Shown: positions 9,090-21,951, counted from the stretch's first letter. The stretch is DNA of 64,000 nt from Acheta domesticus (GCA_031308135.1 JAHLJT010008756.1:63411588-63475587); one strand, 5' to 3'. Notes: a model not told the origin generated them from the sequence alone. Made by a program: numbers and translations.

Positions 9090-11238
9090 TAATTTTCCAC
9101 CACACAAACTTCTCTGTTTCCCATTCAGTACTGTCCATGACATGTACATGACTGTACATGAGGGAGCTGAGATCCTAGCAATCCAGGACCATTTGGTACG
9201 GTACAAATGGCAGATTCAAAATTAGGATAGTTAATAAACTTATGATTTTTGGAATTGCAACCTTAAACATTACAAGTCATCCCTGTGGTTCTTTGCTCCC
9301 ACCATCATTGAGATAACAAGTCTAAAAGATTGTAATTGTCCTTTGTACGATTAGCTAAGTTTTTCTACGCAGCTGTAATACTTTGTGAGGAGCCCACATT
9401 TTATCTTGATGTCTCATTCTCTAACCAAAATATGCATAATACCCGTTTTGTGACGCAATATTTTAAATTTCTTTGGGACTTCTTGATTGTGTACTCTCCA
9501 CAGATAAAACAGAAGTTGTCTGGATTGCTAACACGACGAAGTGACTGTTTTCAAAATGCATTATCAATCTTCAGAAAAAGTTTTTATCACTTTGATGCAA
9601 CTAGATGACTTAAATGAGTGTATTCTCGTCAATTGACACTACTGAACTGGGAGAATGAGAAACAAAGTGGGCTCCAATTTCTAGATATAACAATTTCTAT
9701 CTTGATTATCTTCAGAAGGGGTCTACTGAGAGAACAGATAACAATTACGTTCCTAACTAAACAGAACCTTCATGCCTACACTACCTACTGAGGGAATTAT
9801 TAGAACATAATAAGTGTGTAGAATGTTAGAAATCGTTTAAGGAAAAAATATTGGTTACAAATGTGAACATATCGTACACTACAAAACAGGAATTATGTAC
9901 GTGATGGAGAAGGATGGACTTCGTTTTCGGCAGACCAAAAACCATGAAGATCAGTCAAAATTATCAAATCAAATGTTTGGTTGACGACCTGCGTTAATAA
10001 CGGTTGTTGCACAGCATCAACACTTAAATGTTAATAATATTTTAATATTTAATGAGCTCTTATGTGCTCTCATTGGTGTATTATGTCGTTTCGTTGTATG
10101 AGTTGCAATACGAACGTATTAAGTGCTTGCATACATGTGCGAGTGCAAATTATAGGTAGCGAAATGAAGATAGCAAGTTAATTGTTTTTTTTTAATTTCG
10201 AAAATAGTTTTAAATAAAAACATAATGACTTTGTATATAAACATCCAGCAATCGTTTGAAACGCGTTCCTTTACAAAAGGAAATTTACTGATTATAATAA
10301 TGTGCTGCATTACTCGTTTTAAGGTGGATATCAGTATATCTAGCAATAGTCCACTTCAAAATATTAGATGTACAGATCTCGATGGACATATAACATTTTA
10401 TTAAAATTTTCAAACACACGTTTAAACACTACATCCACAATGAGTAATGATTGAATTCCTCCGCAATTTGTAATCCTCTTTCATTTTATTAACCTTAAAG
10501 GTTAAGAACTCAACGCCATTACACGATGAGAGGAATTTGATTTCCCGTACTGTGCTTGTTGTACTTTTCTGTAGTAACTTTTCTTCAGATCTTCCTCCTG
10601 TGCAATGTAATCGCAACAGTTTAGCTAGAACTTTCTTTACGAGTAATATGCTAGAAAATAAAAATTAAACCCAAGATACAGTTTTACTTGATATTGCATG
10701 ACTGGCATTTACGCTACTTCCCAAGAGTTCCCTCTGACCATTGAATTTTCCACGGAGATCACAGAGACCGGAACGGAATCCATCAGAGATTGAAGAGAAG
10801 CACATCAAGTCAGACGTTATGATTTGTGCTCTTCTGCTTCGAGCGCCAATGCGCCACGGAAGTTCGCTCCCATCCCCCCCACTCTCTCCCCTTCTCCTCC
10901 TCCCCCTCCGCCCCTCCCCTCGCGATGCACTGGTTTCTGTCCGGCCAACTTCAAACGCTGCTCCTTCTCCAGACGACGCTTCGCACGTATGATGTGGTCC
11001 ACGCTTGTATTTGTTTTCTGACGCTTACCCAGGCGAAGTAATTTCGGTTTCGTTTGAAGTCCGGAAAAATTAACGAGCTATAAAGCAAAAATATTATTTC
11101 CAGATTGACCTGTATTTTGATAGCCCTGTCACGCGCAACGTTGCAAAGGACCCCCGTCTGAGAGTAGTGTTATTTACTCTGCGATTGACTGATGTCACCT
11201 TCAACTTCGTTTTATAAGGAGATGGAACGGAAGATTAT
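9090..11238. other. AT-rich spacer, no gene seen
   Basis: No coding similarity, tRNA or transposon ends were recognised. A C-rich/CCT-rich tract lies at about 10,865-10,925. The open frames here have no recognisable motifs. Confidence 0.5.
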
Positions 11239-11265
11239 GAAGATTCTTTCGATGGTTGGTAGATT

Positions 11266-11791
11266 TTTCGTGATTCCGGACGCGTCAACTCCTGAGGTCA
11301 TTAGTCCCGTACGTGTAGTGTATGTTTTTTCCTTGGAAGATGGCGGTGACCTTTCCCGTCTGCAAGGCGGCAAAGTACCGTCGTCTAGCGGAGTTTCCCT
11401 AACCGGGTGTCACCTACCAGAGGGGCATTGCCCCAGCCGGGACAAGCTCTATGCACACGACCGGTCCCCCAGCATGTGTGATACGTTAGTGTGTGTAAGT
11501 AAGAGATGACAACAGGACAAGGAAGAGGAAGGAAAGATCGCGTGAGGTCCATAGTCCGCGGCCCAGGTTTTTCTCCGGCATTCGCCTGGTGCTGATTGGA
11601 GAAACCACGGAAAACTACCGATCAGAGCAGCCAGCCACTAGAATTTTCCTCCGGGCAGCAACTTAGCTGAATTCGAATTAGCTGATAAGCTGGTGTCGAA
11701 AATCCTGCCACCGTCGGGACTCGAGCCTAGGACCTCCCTTTCAGAGGCACTGCAGTGACATCAGTTCATTCCCTGAGCCACTTCGCACGGT
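11266..11791 (-). mobile_element. SINE-A copy, near full length
   Basis: The tail-proximal end (GTGATTCCGGACGCGTCAAC) lies at 11,269. The head with B-box GACTCGAGCC (about 11,720) and ACATCAGTTCATTCCCTGAGCC (11,757-11,780) is at the other end. Possible imperfect target-site duplication: AAGATTCTTTCGA near 11,240 and AAGATTTCTTCGA near 11,793. The body is well conserved. Confidence 0.85.
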
Positions 11792-11805
11792 CAAGATTTC
11801 TTCGA

Positions 11806-14800
11806 CCATCACATTACCAGATTGATTAAAAATCAGACAACTGAAAACGCATTCACCAGAAAAGTAAGGAATGATGTCAATGACCGAATTAAAGTAAAAG
11901 AATCTCATAGCGCTGTGCCATATAAAATGTATACGTGGAAATGTCTTTGTAATCCTGAAAATAGTTTGAATTATTTCCAAATAATTACAAAGATTAACCA
12001 TAGTAATCTGAAAATCAGAAACCGAGGTACTTTTAAAAACATGAAAGTTCTGTCATACTGGATTTTTACAATTTGCAATACTAAAAATTTTGGACATGAA
12101 AATTTAAAATTTTAAAGTTTCAAAATAATGAAATAAATGTTATACTGAAGTGATATCTAATGAAATGTATCTGCGTAAACACAGTAAGATACATACGAAT
12201 AATAAGTAAGATAGTAAGTAAGATAAGTAAGTAAGATAGAAACACAGTAAGATACATACGAGCAAAATAAGTCCAAATGTCAATTAAAAGCATACGCAAT
12301 CATAAGAATTGTCAATTGTTAATATTAAAATATGTCACGATAAACTGCGAAAGGTGGTTATCATTTTCGTGGGTACTGTCCACTCAAAATATTTCCTGAA
12401 AATCAATTCTCTCGTTATAGTAATGTGTGAGTTTTATCCTTGCACGTTGACGTCGTCACCAGTTGAGCTAACCTGGGTGGTCTTCGACATTCCGATCAGA
12501 TTACGATCCCCTCTGATTGACAGCTGCATGCCAGTTATAGGCGTCGACGTCACAAGTCAATCTTTCCAACAACTATAATCTGTTGTTTCAAACAAACGTC
12601 GAAGTGTTTTGGGATATAATTTCAGTCCTATTGATGTCAGAAATAAGTCCTACAATTTACTCGCTTGTGCTCGCAAGAACAAAAGGTACCTTGGAGATAA
12701 CAATACGATATTGCGAAAATGATAATACAATAATTACAAAGTATTTTTAATGAATTTGTAATATGGTTCTCCCTCATAAGTCACGAACAGTTTTACTGTT
12801 TTTATGGTAAATAAATAAATCTCTTTCGCTTGAATTTTGTTTACTTTCTGTCCATTCAATTTTTTCTGTGTTCATCTATTTCAACATTGTATTAGTACAA
12901 ACATGTCAGTATCTACAGTGACGTGAAAAATTGGATTAGACATGAAAAGCAGTCTTCGGAAGAAAGTTAAAAGTTTTGACATGGCTTCCAATATCTTAAA
13001 AGTCGTTTTAGAAATTATTTTTTCTCAACAAAAAAGGGATTTGCTAAATAACGAAAGGAATACTATCTAAATGATTTCATGGTTTTGGACACATTAAAAC
13101 ACTTGTTCTGATGTGTAGTTGTATTTTAATTATTCCGTTTTTCGCCAATAACTCATATATATTTTGTACTCACTGGTTTTTGTCGTGTATCAATATTTCC
13201 CTCACCGCCACATTTTTTCTGTAATACACTTCTTGATATTTGGTTCTTATGTGTTTCTTGGATCGCTGATCACTAATATCGTATTTGCTCACAAAACGTT
13301 TGCCCGGAAACACGTTCTTTTAAGCAAACTATGTGTAAAAATACGCTTTCTTGTTTTTTTAAATAACTAAAAATCCATCTACTTTTCATAACTAATGATC
13401 CTATATGAAATAAAAGAAGATAAATTATCCCATATTTAATGTCATTAAGTTTTGTTCCACCAATTTACGGTTTAGCCTGTGAGAGCACCGAAAAATTTGG
13501 TGACATCAACAAAACTCGTAAAATCAGACAATAAACCCACTTTATCTCAATGTATCTATTCATCATCACTATAAATTTTTCGTAAATATTTACCTCATTT
13601 GAAATGAAAGAGAATGAAATTGCATTACATTTTTTTCTACAAGATTTTCTTCTAGCATCAATGGTATGGACATTAGTGTGTAAAATATGCCTGGATGTTA
13701 CTACGAAAACGGCACTGCACTTAACCTCACTCACTAACTCTTATACGTAATTTACATCGAATTGTCAATCAGTTTACATTTTAAATGGGAAAAGGAAAGT
13801 AGGTAATTAATCATGTGAAAAAGAAAATATTTTGGGAGGCTAGTCAGTGCCTTAGCGACACCTAGATTATCGAAAGCCCATGTTTTCACAGACATTTGCT
13901 ACACACAAAATAATCGCATTAGCGGGTATTTTGTAACCATAACGCTTATGCATTATATTGTTTTTAATAATGGGAATTTTCTAATGAATCTTGAAAAATA
14001 TCCAAGTCTTTTCCCATTGGTTCAATGGATTTATCTTGTTCTTGTTCCAGCTCATAATTCGCTTTTTTCAGAAACGATTGTCATTTGGCGCAACACTTTT
14101 CTCAGTTGAGACACAAGTTAGATCATTAATCCCTATCTTCTTACAGTCACTTTTCTTTGTAGGTTTTGGAGCTCTTCCAGGAATCAAATGTAAACAAAAC
14201 TGATAGTGGAGGTGGCAAAATGATCTTGTCGGGGTATCCTTCCATTCTATTTCGTTGAGGCTATGTAATGTATCGCTTCATGAAGGCTATCGGATGCCAG
14301 AGGCAATGTCGAAAGTTGGATAGCTCAATGTCGCTTCTCAAAATGCCCATAAACCACAAGCAAGTACTTCGGCTCAATTTTATCTTTCTCACTGTACCAC
14401 ACTCACAAGCATACTTCGCGAATAAAAAGACAGTAACTCGTAGAAATAAAAGAGAATAGTATCTCGTATATCACGGCTTACATGCAGAAACCTTCCTCCT
14501 GGACAGTGCCGACAACAGAAAATTTGAGTCGCGGTTCCTTGCCGACCGCTAGAGGACCAATAATTTTGGACCGCCCACCGCGCTCGTCGCATTTCGTTCC
14601 GGGCGTGCGGGGCGTCACCGGGTGATTTTTGACAAACGAATGCCGCCTGCGTAAAAATGGCGTCTCCGTGTTTTAGTGTTTGTTCTGAGAAAGCTTACAG
14701 CCAGCGCTAATGAAGCATACACCATCAGTAGGCACAACCTCGTCTTCATAATGTGCTATCGAGGTCATGGAAACAGACTAGATGGCACTATCCCACGCTT

Positions 14801-15150
14801 GCTAGTAGAATCTACGTTCCACCTCTCAAACTATGGAGTGGTATTAAAAGGGTTCAAACAAATAGGTTTTATTGGAGGTGGGAATAATTGCGATTATGCG
14901 TTCTCTGGCTAGAATAATAAATCGTTCGAATAATAATAAATAAATTCGTTTCAAAAACCAGGCTTACTGTTTCTAGGAAAATAGAATGCTTACCGTTTGG
15001 AAAATTAAGCCCGTTTTCATTCAAAAAGCGAAATTTGTACCGATTGTGAAGATAATTAGGTGGTTGAGCGACCATTTGAAAGAAAGGGAACGAGTCAATC
15101 TTTGAATGGGGTTCCCCGTACCCTACTATTTTTAAGGGGAGGCACACCAT
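11806..15150. other. AT-rich spacer, mostly featureless
   Basis: A short tandem stretch at 12,178-12,261 carries a 21-bp direct repeat beginning AACACAGTAAGATACATACG around AAGTAAGAT units. A fragment of repeat R2 lies at 12,778-12,824. A moderately GC-rich segment lies at 14,490-14,650. No gene was recognised. Confidence 0.5.
12778..12824 (+). repeat. Repeat R2, 3'-end fragment
   Basis: ACAGTTTTACTGTTTTTATG followed by GTAAATAAATAAAT resembles the 3' end of the R2 family seen at 16,676, 18,198 and 39,176. The AAAT-repeat tail suggests a retroelement 3' end. Confidence 0.45.
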
Positions 15151-15688
15151 GAGAGGTGGCTCAGCGCATTAACTGATGTAACTCGAGTGCCTCGTTGACC
15201 GGGAGGTCCTAGGTTCCACTTCCGACGGTGGCAGATCTTCGACACCAGCTAGATAGCTGGGTCGAAGTCTATCGCTGTCGGGCAGAAAATTCTAGTAGCC
15301 GGCTGCTCGAATTGATAGTTTTCTGTGGTTTCTCCAGTTAATGCCAGGTGAATGACGGAGCATAAACAGGCCATTGACCATACGCGATTCCCCTTCCTTG
15401 TCCTATTCTCACCCCTTACTTACACATACAAAACACTTATATGCACTACACTACCACACATCCCAGGACACCGGTCGGGAGCTTAGAGCTTGTCCCGGAA
15501 GGGGGCAGTGCCCCGCTGGTGGGATATATATGGGTGGGGTAAACCCCGCTAGCCGGGTGGGGTAAAACCCGCTAGCCGACGGTAAGTCGGCGCCGAATCT
15601 CACTATCCAGCAGGGGAAGATCGCCACTTACGGGACTAATATCCATAGTAGTTTTCGCGCCCGAAATCATCAATCTATCAATCAATAA
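15151..15688 (+). mobile_element. SINE-A copy, full length, sense
   Basis: Starts GAGAGGTGGCTCAGCGCATT (A-box region), has a mutated B-box GGTTCCACTTCC near 15,212, and ends in ATCAATCTATCAATCAATAA. It carries a small internal duplication of the CGCTAGCCGGGTGGGGTAAA block at about 15,530-15,580. The damaged B-box suggests it can no longer be transcribed by pol III. Confidence 0.88.
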
Positions 15689-16675
15689 GTGAGGCAAGGG
15701 TCTCCTCTAAGGTGTGGAAAAGATTGGAATACCCCAGTCTATCTAAGAAGTGGTGGAGGTCTTATTTGAAAGCTTGGGGAGCGTGCACCATTAAAAAAAT
15801 TGTGTTTTCAAGGATGTTTACTCCACTTCAATTGCTTCGTAAATGTAGAATATCAATGTTGATTTTGACTTTTTGGAGGATGCCCGTCTTGATTAGTATT
15901 TTCAGCTTGTTTATGATAAATTAAAAATACAATAACTAAAAGAATACTAACTGCACTTGCCATTCATATTTATTGATACATCCCTCGAAGAAATAAATAC
16001 TGTTTTTCGTGATGTTTAGTTACGATGATAAACAACTGCACCGGACAGCATATTAACGGTATCGCGGGCCCCCGTGGAGTAATCACTCTCCGAAACTTTA
16101 ACGCTCGTGTCCTCCATCATACACGGAGAAAGGTATAACATTATCCCATCTACCAACATTGATGTCAATAAGCACGCATGGGCTCTTACTATTCATCGTG
16201 ATTTCTTAATGGGTCGCCATTTAAATGTGAGGCATTGAGGATATTCGATATGCTGTTACTGTAACATAGAACACATTTCACATAAATTTTTGCATTAGTA
16301 GTACAAATTCTTATAAGGGCATCATTTTTCATCATTAAACTGTTGCATTTTTTAAATTGTTTCTCAATGAAACATTTAATACTTAGAAGTGGGATGTGGT
16401 ACTTAAGTAAAGGTCATTCAATTACAATATAATCAATTGGCCAACGTTTTGGGTCCGCATTGTTCCTTCAGCAGCGCTACAAAAAGCTATATCTCTAGCT
16501 AAAATAATTATAGTTCACTTTTTTCCTTCTGTTTTTTATGAATTTGATACAATACATTCTTAAATTGTTACAACGAACTAAATTTGACAATAACACGTAA
16601 ATGTATGTATACATAACAATAAAATGAGGACGCTGGGTGTAAACGATCTTATAACGGAAACTTCAAATTTGATTT
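15689..16675. other. AT-rich spacer
   Basis: No gene was recognised. At 16,436-16,475 the minus strand reads CTGAAGGAAC ... CAAAACGTTGGCC. This looks like a degenerate relative of the hammerhead-like motif family, with the GAAA core mutated to AAAA. Confidence 0.4.
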
Positions 16676-16765
16676 TTTTGTCAAAGAACGGTAAAAACTG
16701 TATGTGACGTATTAAGAAGAAGTATTATCTGCATACATTTTCTTGAGCTCCAGAATATCTTCCTC
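16676..16765 (-). repeat. Repeat R2, 3'-end copy
   Basis: TTTGTCAAAGAACGGTAAAA, CTGTATGTGACGT, ATCTGCATACATTTTCTTGA and CCAGAATA follow the same order as the R2 copy at 39,176, on the minus strand. Confidence 0.65.
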
Positions 16766-16954
16766 ATCTTTTAACCACAAAGAGTTGAATGAGGAACAAA
16801 ATTCCAACGAAGAAAGAATAGCAACTTTGAAAACTGGGCATTTTCGATCGTGACTTGAACCCGAAATGATTAGGCGACCACCACTTCAAAGAATTGTTGC
16901 CTTCGTGATGGTGCCTACTCGTTTTGTTTTGTCACGCAACGCTTCTGGATCTTT

Positions 16955-17160
16955 ACATCACGGTATCGCCGCGGCATGAGCTGGCGCGGGGCCGCTACCG
17001 TCCGTCAGGCTTCGTTACGAGGCGCGACGTCCCGCAGAGGGCGCTGTGTCATCGTGGCGAACGCTGCCACCCCCACCCTCACCCTACCCACCGGCCACCC
17101 ACCCCAGCCCGATGCGCAGGCGCAATGCGGTCACACACGGTGCTTCACGTCAAATGCAAC
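16955..17160. other. GC-rich patch
   Basis: A CpG-rich stretch with C-rich CACCCCCACCC runs. Open frames exist in two overlapping frames without similarity to anything I recognise. Confidence 0.4.
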
Positions 17161-17394
17161 CCGAAACACACTCGGCAGCATTTTCAATCTATATCGTGAA
17201 ATAACTCCTAAACGAGGCGTTCCATGGTCTTAAAAACTAAAATGTGGAGGTCAAAGACCTCAAGTCAAACGTTTCTCACACCGTAATCTACAGAATGAGC
17301 TCTTCCCGAACATTTTATTATATGCTGGTCCGGCGCTTCCCGATAATACCTCACACACTCAGAGACATGTAGAATCTGCAAGTGGGACATGTGA

Positions 17395-17515
17395 ATGAGA
17401 GGGACAGAGAGCGGTAGAGACAGAGACACACAGAGACAGACATGGACAGGGTGAGGGAAGGAGGGAGAGACAGTGAGAAAGGGAGATGGGAGGGGAAAGA
17501 GGGAGATGAAGGGCA
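17395..17515 (+). repeat. Purine-rich GA/GACA tract
   Basis: The + strand is almost all G and A with GAGACAGAGACA and GGGAGAGA units. The Ser/Leu-rich frame on the minus strand is a low-complexity artefact. Confidence 0.85.
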
Positions 17516-17595
17516 GAACAATGTCTGTCGGGTTTTCCTAGTATTACAAATTTCCAATAAGCACTGAGATTAAAAGAAAACTCAGCAGCTTTGGG

Positions 17596-17775
17596 CCTGC
17601 TAAAAAGTGTCTACGGTTTTGTAGATACCCAAGAATTTGGGGAAAGTCTAATATCAATGAGTTTCGAAAACTAAACTCTGTAGCCTTCGGCCTAGCGAGA
17701 AGTGTTTACGGTTTCGTTAGATACCCAAGAACTTGGGAAAAGTCCAAAATCAATTAAACTGTTTCGAAACCTCCA
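17596..17775 (+). repeat. Two-copy tandem duplication, period about 95 bp
   Basis: Units start near 17,596 and 17,691 and share AAGTGTYTACGGTTT, TAGATACCCAAGAA and TTGGG(A)AAAGTC, ending in GTTTCGAAA. Divergence is clear, so the duplication is old. Confidence 0.75.
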
Positions 17776-18197
17776 TAGCAGTGCTTGCCATCTTAACGCT
17801 CTGTGACATCACAGAAATATGCTCTCCTGCTCCGAACCAAGTCGAGGGGCAAAAGCGCGGCGTCGGACGCACAGTATTCCAATGACGGTACGGAAGTGGG
17901 GAGAAAAGATTCGCTGGGGAAATAGATAATTAAATGTAAATTATTTAATCTTTTTACATGTTAATTATTATTTAAAATGTTTATGATTCAATCAATAATA
18001 TAATATACATTACATTACGGGTCAATGACCCCCATCTCGATCAGGTTTTTGTCCAGTTTCCCTGATCCATTGAGCAAATGCTGAGATGGCCCCTTGTTTT
18101 GCTTCTGGACGTAAATGTAGCTTCACTGTGCGCACGTTTTGAGTAGCTTCACTTTGAGCACTTCTTTTGCTTGTAGTTCATTTACTGTTGAAATTGA

Positions 18198-18375
18198 TTT
18201 TCTATAACTCGGGAACAAACATTTTTCAAATATTTTTATTTTTTCAAACTAATTATTTTCTAAATTAATTTTTTTTTATTCTGGCCCTCAAGAAAATGTG
18301 CGCAGATAAAACTCTTTCCCCACACGTCATATACAGTTTTTACTGTTTTTTGACAAATAAATAAATAAAGTCATT
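18198..18375 (+). repeat. Repeat R2, longest + copy
   Basis: Contains CTCGGGAACAAACATTTTTC, TTCTGGCCCTCAAGAAAATG, GTGCGCAGATAAA and CACACGTCATATACAGTTTT, and ends GACAAATAAATAAATAAAG. It is about 175 bp and homologous to 39,176-39,362 in the opposite orientation. The AAAT-type tail suggests the 3' end of a retroelement, without coding sequence. Confidence 0.7.
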
Positions 18376-18934
18376 ATTACATAACTCCAAGCAGTTTCCG
18401 ACTCTTTATCCCAACCAGTACCATAGTTCCACTTCCTTTCTTTATATAACATTTTTGGAGACAGTTTTAACATTTTAGGACAATAATATTTTATACAATG
18501 TTTTATGATATAATGAATTTAGTTCGTCTTGAAACACTAATTAATGTTAACAAATGGATACCCGGGAGGAAACACATGGGAGAATTTTGACCCAAAGCTT
18601 GATTATTTCATGCCCAATTTTGTTTGAAAATGTAAATCCTCGTGAATTTCAGTATCTTTTCCACAATCCTCTATCTGCAAAATACTTTACTCATCTCATG
18701 ATTGCACGCTACCTGTCAATTCTCAGAATGTATTTTTATAACGCGGGTTTCTGTGGGTCGCAAAGCTGCTTAATGCCTCTGTAAGTTGACCTTTTTGACA
18801 TTCTCTACTTCTTTCAAACACATTAAACACTTCGCCATTGTTCCAGTATCTATAAAAAGAAAATTTTCCAAAAATTTGAAGACCCAAAAAAAGAACTTCT
18901 GCGTAATTAATTTGCAATTAAATAGTTTTAAATG

Positions 18935-19245
18935 GTGGAATATTTGGTTTTGTGGTAACCTATTGATGTAGAGCCAGCTTACGAGAGAGCAATTGATTAA
19001 TGCGTGATTCTGGCCGCGTCAACTGCAGAGATCATAAGTTCCGTCAGTGTAGTGCATGTTTTCCTCGGGAGGTGGCTGTGATCTTTTCCCCGCTGGATGG
19101 CGAGAACCGGCGCCGACCTACCGTCGACTAGTGGGGTTTCCCCTCAACCAGGTATCTCCCACCAGCGGGGCAGGGCACCGCCCCAGCCGGGACAAGCTCA
19201 AAGCTGCCGACTGGTCTCTCAGCATGTGTGGTAGTGTAGAGCATA

Positions 19246-19282
<37 letters not shown>

Positions 19283-19522
19283 AGTGTGAGGATAAGACAA
19301 GGAAGGAAAGGAAAGATCGCGCGCGGTCCGTGGCCCGTTTCTTAGAGTACTACTCCGTCATTCGACTGGTGTTAATCGGAGAGACCACGGAAAACTACTG
19401 ATCAGAGCAGCCGGCCGCTAGAATTCTCCTCCAGACAGCGACTGAATTCGACATAGCTGACAAGTGGAATATTTAGTTTTGTGGTAACCTGTTGATGTAG
19501 TGCCAGCTTAAGAGAGGTCAAT
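18935..19522 (-). mobile_element. SINE-A copy flanked by a 59-bp direct repeat
   Basis: The SINE occupies about 18,994-19,463 in antisense. It is truncated at its head side, just after the CGACATAGCTGACAAG block, and lacks the B-box. The flanks 18,935-18,993 and 19,464-19,522 are direct repeats of 59 bp with six mismatches by my alignment. Both begin GTGGAATATTT and contain TTTTGTGGTAACCT and GCCAGCTTA. A TG microsatellite sits inside (about 19,251-19,280). A repeat of this length is unusual for a retrotransposition target-site duplication. Confidence 0.8.
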
Positions 19523-19725
19523 GTTGCCTCCGTGCCATCGCAGCCGTTGGGAGAACATGAGGTGCGAGGGGCAAGACCCTGAGTGGGGAACCCCACCCCT
19601 CAGGTCCCGCGGACGGTCAATGTTGCCTCTGGGCCATCGCAGCCGTTGGGAGAACATGAGGTGCGAGGGGCAAGACCCTGTGTGGGGGTGCGGGAGTCCC
19701 CCACCCCCCAGGCCCCGCGGGCGGC
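19516..19725 (+). repeat. 99-bp GC-rich tandem duplication, two units
   Basis: Units start at 19,516 and 19,615 with GGTCAATGTTGCCTC. They share CCATCGCAGCCGTTGGGAGA, ACATGAGGTGCGAGGGGCAA and GACCCTG. The second unit continues into a GC-rich segment to about 19,880 that has open frames but no recognised protein. Confidence 0.85.
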
Positions 19726-20050
19726 GACGCTGCCCTGTCACGCCGGGACCCCCCGCAACCTGCTCCCCAAACAAACGAGCGCAGACGCGCGAGCGCCCGG
19801 CCCGGGCCTTTCACTAAGCTCCATGAGAAATTAGCTTCTTTAATGCTATCGGCGCAGCAGATCTGGCAGCGCGACCGCCGGTTGCCCCAGCAGCGTCGGC
19901 ACTGCGCCTGGTGCCCGTACGGCAATGACATCAAGCCAGTACACCCGACTCGGCAAAACTGGGATGTTTTTAATCGTTGTTAACAGTCGGGCCCCCGAGG
20001 GAAAGGGGGCTCCTCTGGCTTTAGCCCCCCTCCCAGAAAGTCAGTTATTT

Positions 20051-20116
20051 TCGGGCGCGTTAACTAACATGGTCATTAATCTCATTGGTATAGTGCATAT
20101 TTTTATGACGGGGTGA
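20051..20116 (-). mobile_element. SINE-A tail-end fragment
   Basis: CGGGCGCGTTAACTAACATG, GGTCATTAATCTCATT and TAGTGCATATTTT match the tail-proximal end of an antisense SINE-A. The rest is missing because a sense copy begins at about 20,117. Confidence 0.6.
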
Positions 20117-20526
20117 GGCCGGCTGCTCCGTTGGTTGTTTTTTCGAAGTTTCTGCGGACAATATCAGGTGAATGTCGGAGCAGTACCCTAACAAAAGCGT
20201 GATTTTCCGGACTGATTGACGGACTGCGCGTGATTTTCCTTCCTCTTTCTTGTCATATCCTTTCCCCTTATTCCACATACTTAGACTTACATGCGCCACT
20301 CTACTACCCAGTCGGGAGACCAGACAGGGTCTTAGAACTTGTCCGATCTGGGACAGTGCCCCACTGGAGGAATACCTGATGCGAGAGAGCCCCGTAAACC
20401 GACATGTAATTCGGGGCCAGATTCAGCAGGGAAGGAAGACCGCTTCATCCCGCAATAAGAACATTCACTGCATTAACAAGAATAATGACCATAGCAGTTG
20501 AAGTGACCGCAAATATCAATCGATTG
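20117..20526 (+). mobile_element. SINE-A copy, divergent, head-truncated
   Basis: Begins at the CCGGCTGCTCCG block, so the tRNA head is absent, and runs to CAAATATCAATCGATTG. Its many substitutions mark it as one of the older copies. It meets the preceding antisense fragment directly. Confidence 0.75.
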
Positions 20527-21833
20527 TTCATGGATGTTTCATCTGCCGTGTTTTACACAGGAAAACAGCGCGCGTCTCTGGACATCTGTGCCTGGGTCTT
20601 CGTCACGAACGAAACTCCAGGGCTCATGATCTTACTAAGGATACTTTTCCGTGCACATATCCTGGTATGTGCGCGTAACACTATTCCCATTACACTACGG
20701 TACGGGTTATGTGTCACGAACGAAATACGAGGTTAATTCTAGATTTTCTTCCAGAGAGTTTTTCAACGTTGCCCGAATCCTGAAGATCTGTGCTCTCCTC
20801 CGAGATAGTCCGTGCCACAGCCTGCACGCAGTTACCATCTTTTTAAATTTAATTACGCAGTCGGTGATACCGCAGTTTAGTTTAACTGAAGTTTACATAT
20901 GTAAATAAGAGCTGCTAACTAACTTAAATTAAAACTTAAAACCATACATATGTTGAAGTTACCTGTTCAGCTCCTTTAGTCGGGATCTATGTAGTTCGAA
21001 AAATTTCTTGAGAAAAATGTGAAAAGAAAATGTATTTTGTTGTATGGTTGAAAGTGAAGGGTTTTTGGCGAGGTCTGTGTACTGATGGTGAAGGGATTTG
21101 GAATAGGAGAAGAAGTTAGCATCTACATAGGTGATATGATGGCTTATAGTCTCTTAAATTAAATTCATTGGGGAGTTGTTTATTGGCGACACGGCAGGGA
21201 TAATTTAAATAATTTTGAGGAATTATTAGTTTTGTACTACCTTCATTTTTCTTTGGTTGGTTCTTGCTGCTCACGAGAGTGTGGTCCGAGTTTAAAAATC
21301 TTGGCGGCCGTTTTTTTTGGATTGAGTAGAATTTTGTATTTTGAAGCCCAACTACCAATTAGGGTAATGCATGCTGCAATTAGTGAGTAAAATATCGGAA
21401 TTATAAGAAGCTGTGTCATAAGTAAACTGCACTGTGGATGTCGTTTACTTTGGGAATTTCTATGACCATGACTATGACATTATATGAAGTAAGTGATAGG
21501 AATGAGCCTTGTGGCAATTCTGCTACGATTAGTCTTGAGTGGTTGTTTACTTTAACTGAGAAGACTCTATTGGTGATGAAATTTTATATGATTGCTTGGA
21601 TACCTGCGTGCCTATACCGGTGTGCCTATTTTATTGATTTCACACATTAGTCCTTTTTGCCAAATCCAATCAAAAACGTGTTTTGTCTCTAAAAAGTGAT
21701 AAGGTATGGTATATTTTTAAAAATAACATAAAAGTGTCAGGTAATGCGCAGCTGCTGAAATAACGTGGAGTTTTATTCGGTGAATTCAAATTGTTCCTAA
21801 GGAATTCCTTTCGTTACTTATAGGGGTTCTTTA
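20527..21833. other. AT-rich spacer
   Basis: GTCACGAACGAAA occurs twice (about 20,601 and 20,717) within a short locally repeated area. No gene was recognised. Confidence 0.4.
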
Positions 21834-21951
21834 AATCTTTTGAGAATTATTTGTTCAAACATTGTCGACAAGTGCTTGATTTCCTGACTTCTGTTGATTA
21901 ATAATAAGGACCCATTATTGAGTGTAGGTCAGTAAAAACACCAATTCAACT

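Noticed and set aside
16830..16880. tRNA-like head on the minus strand (GGGTTCAAGTC)
   Set aside because: Only a B-box-like motif. The distance to any A-box-like motif is too short and no body or tail repeat was seen.
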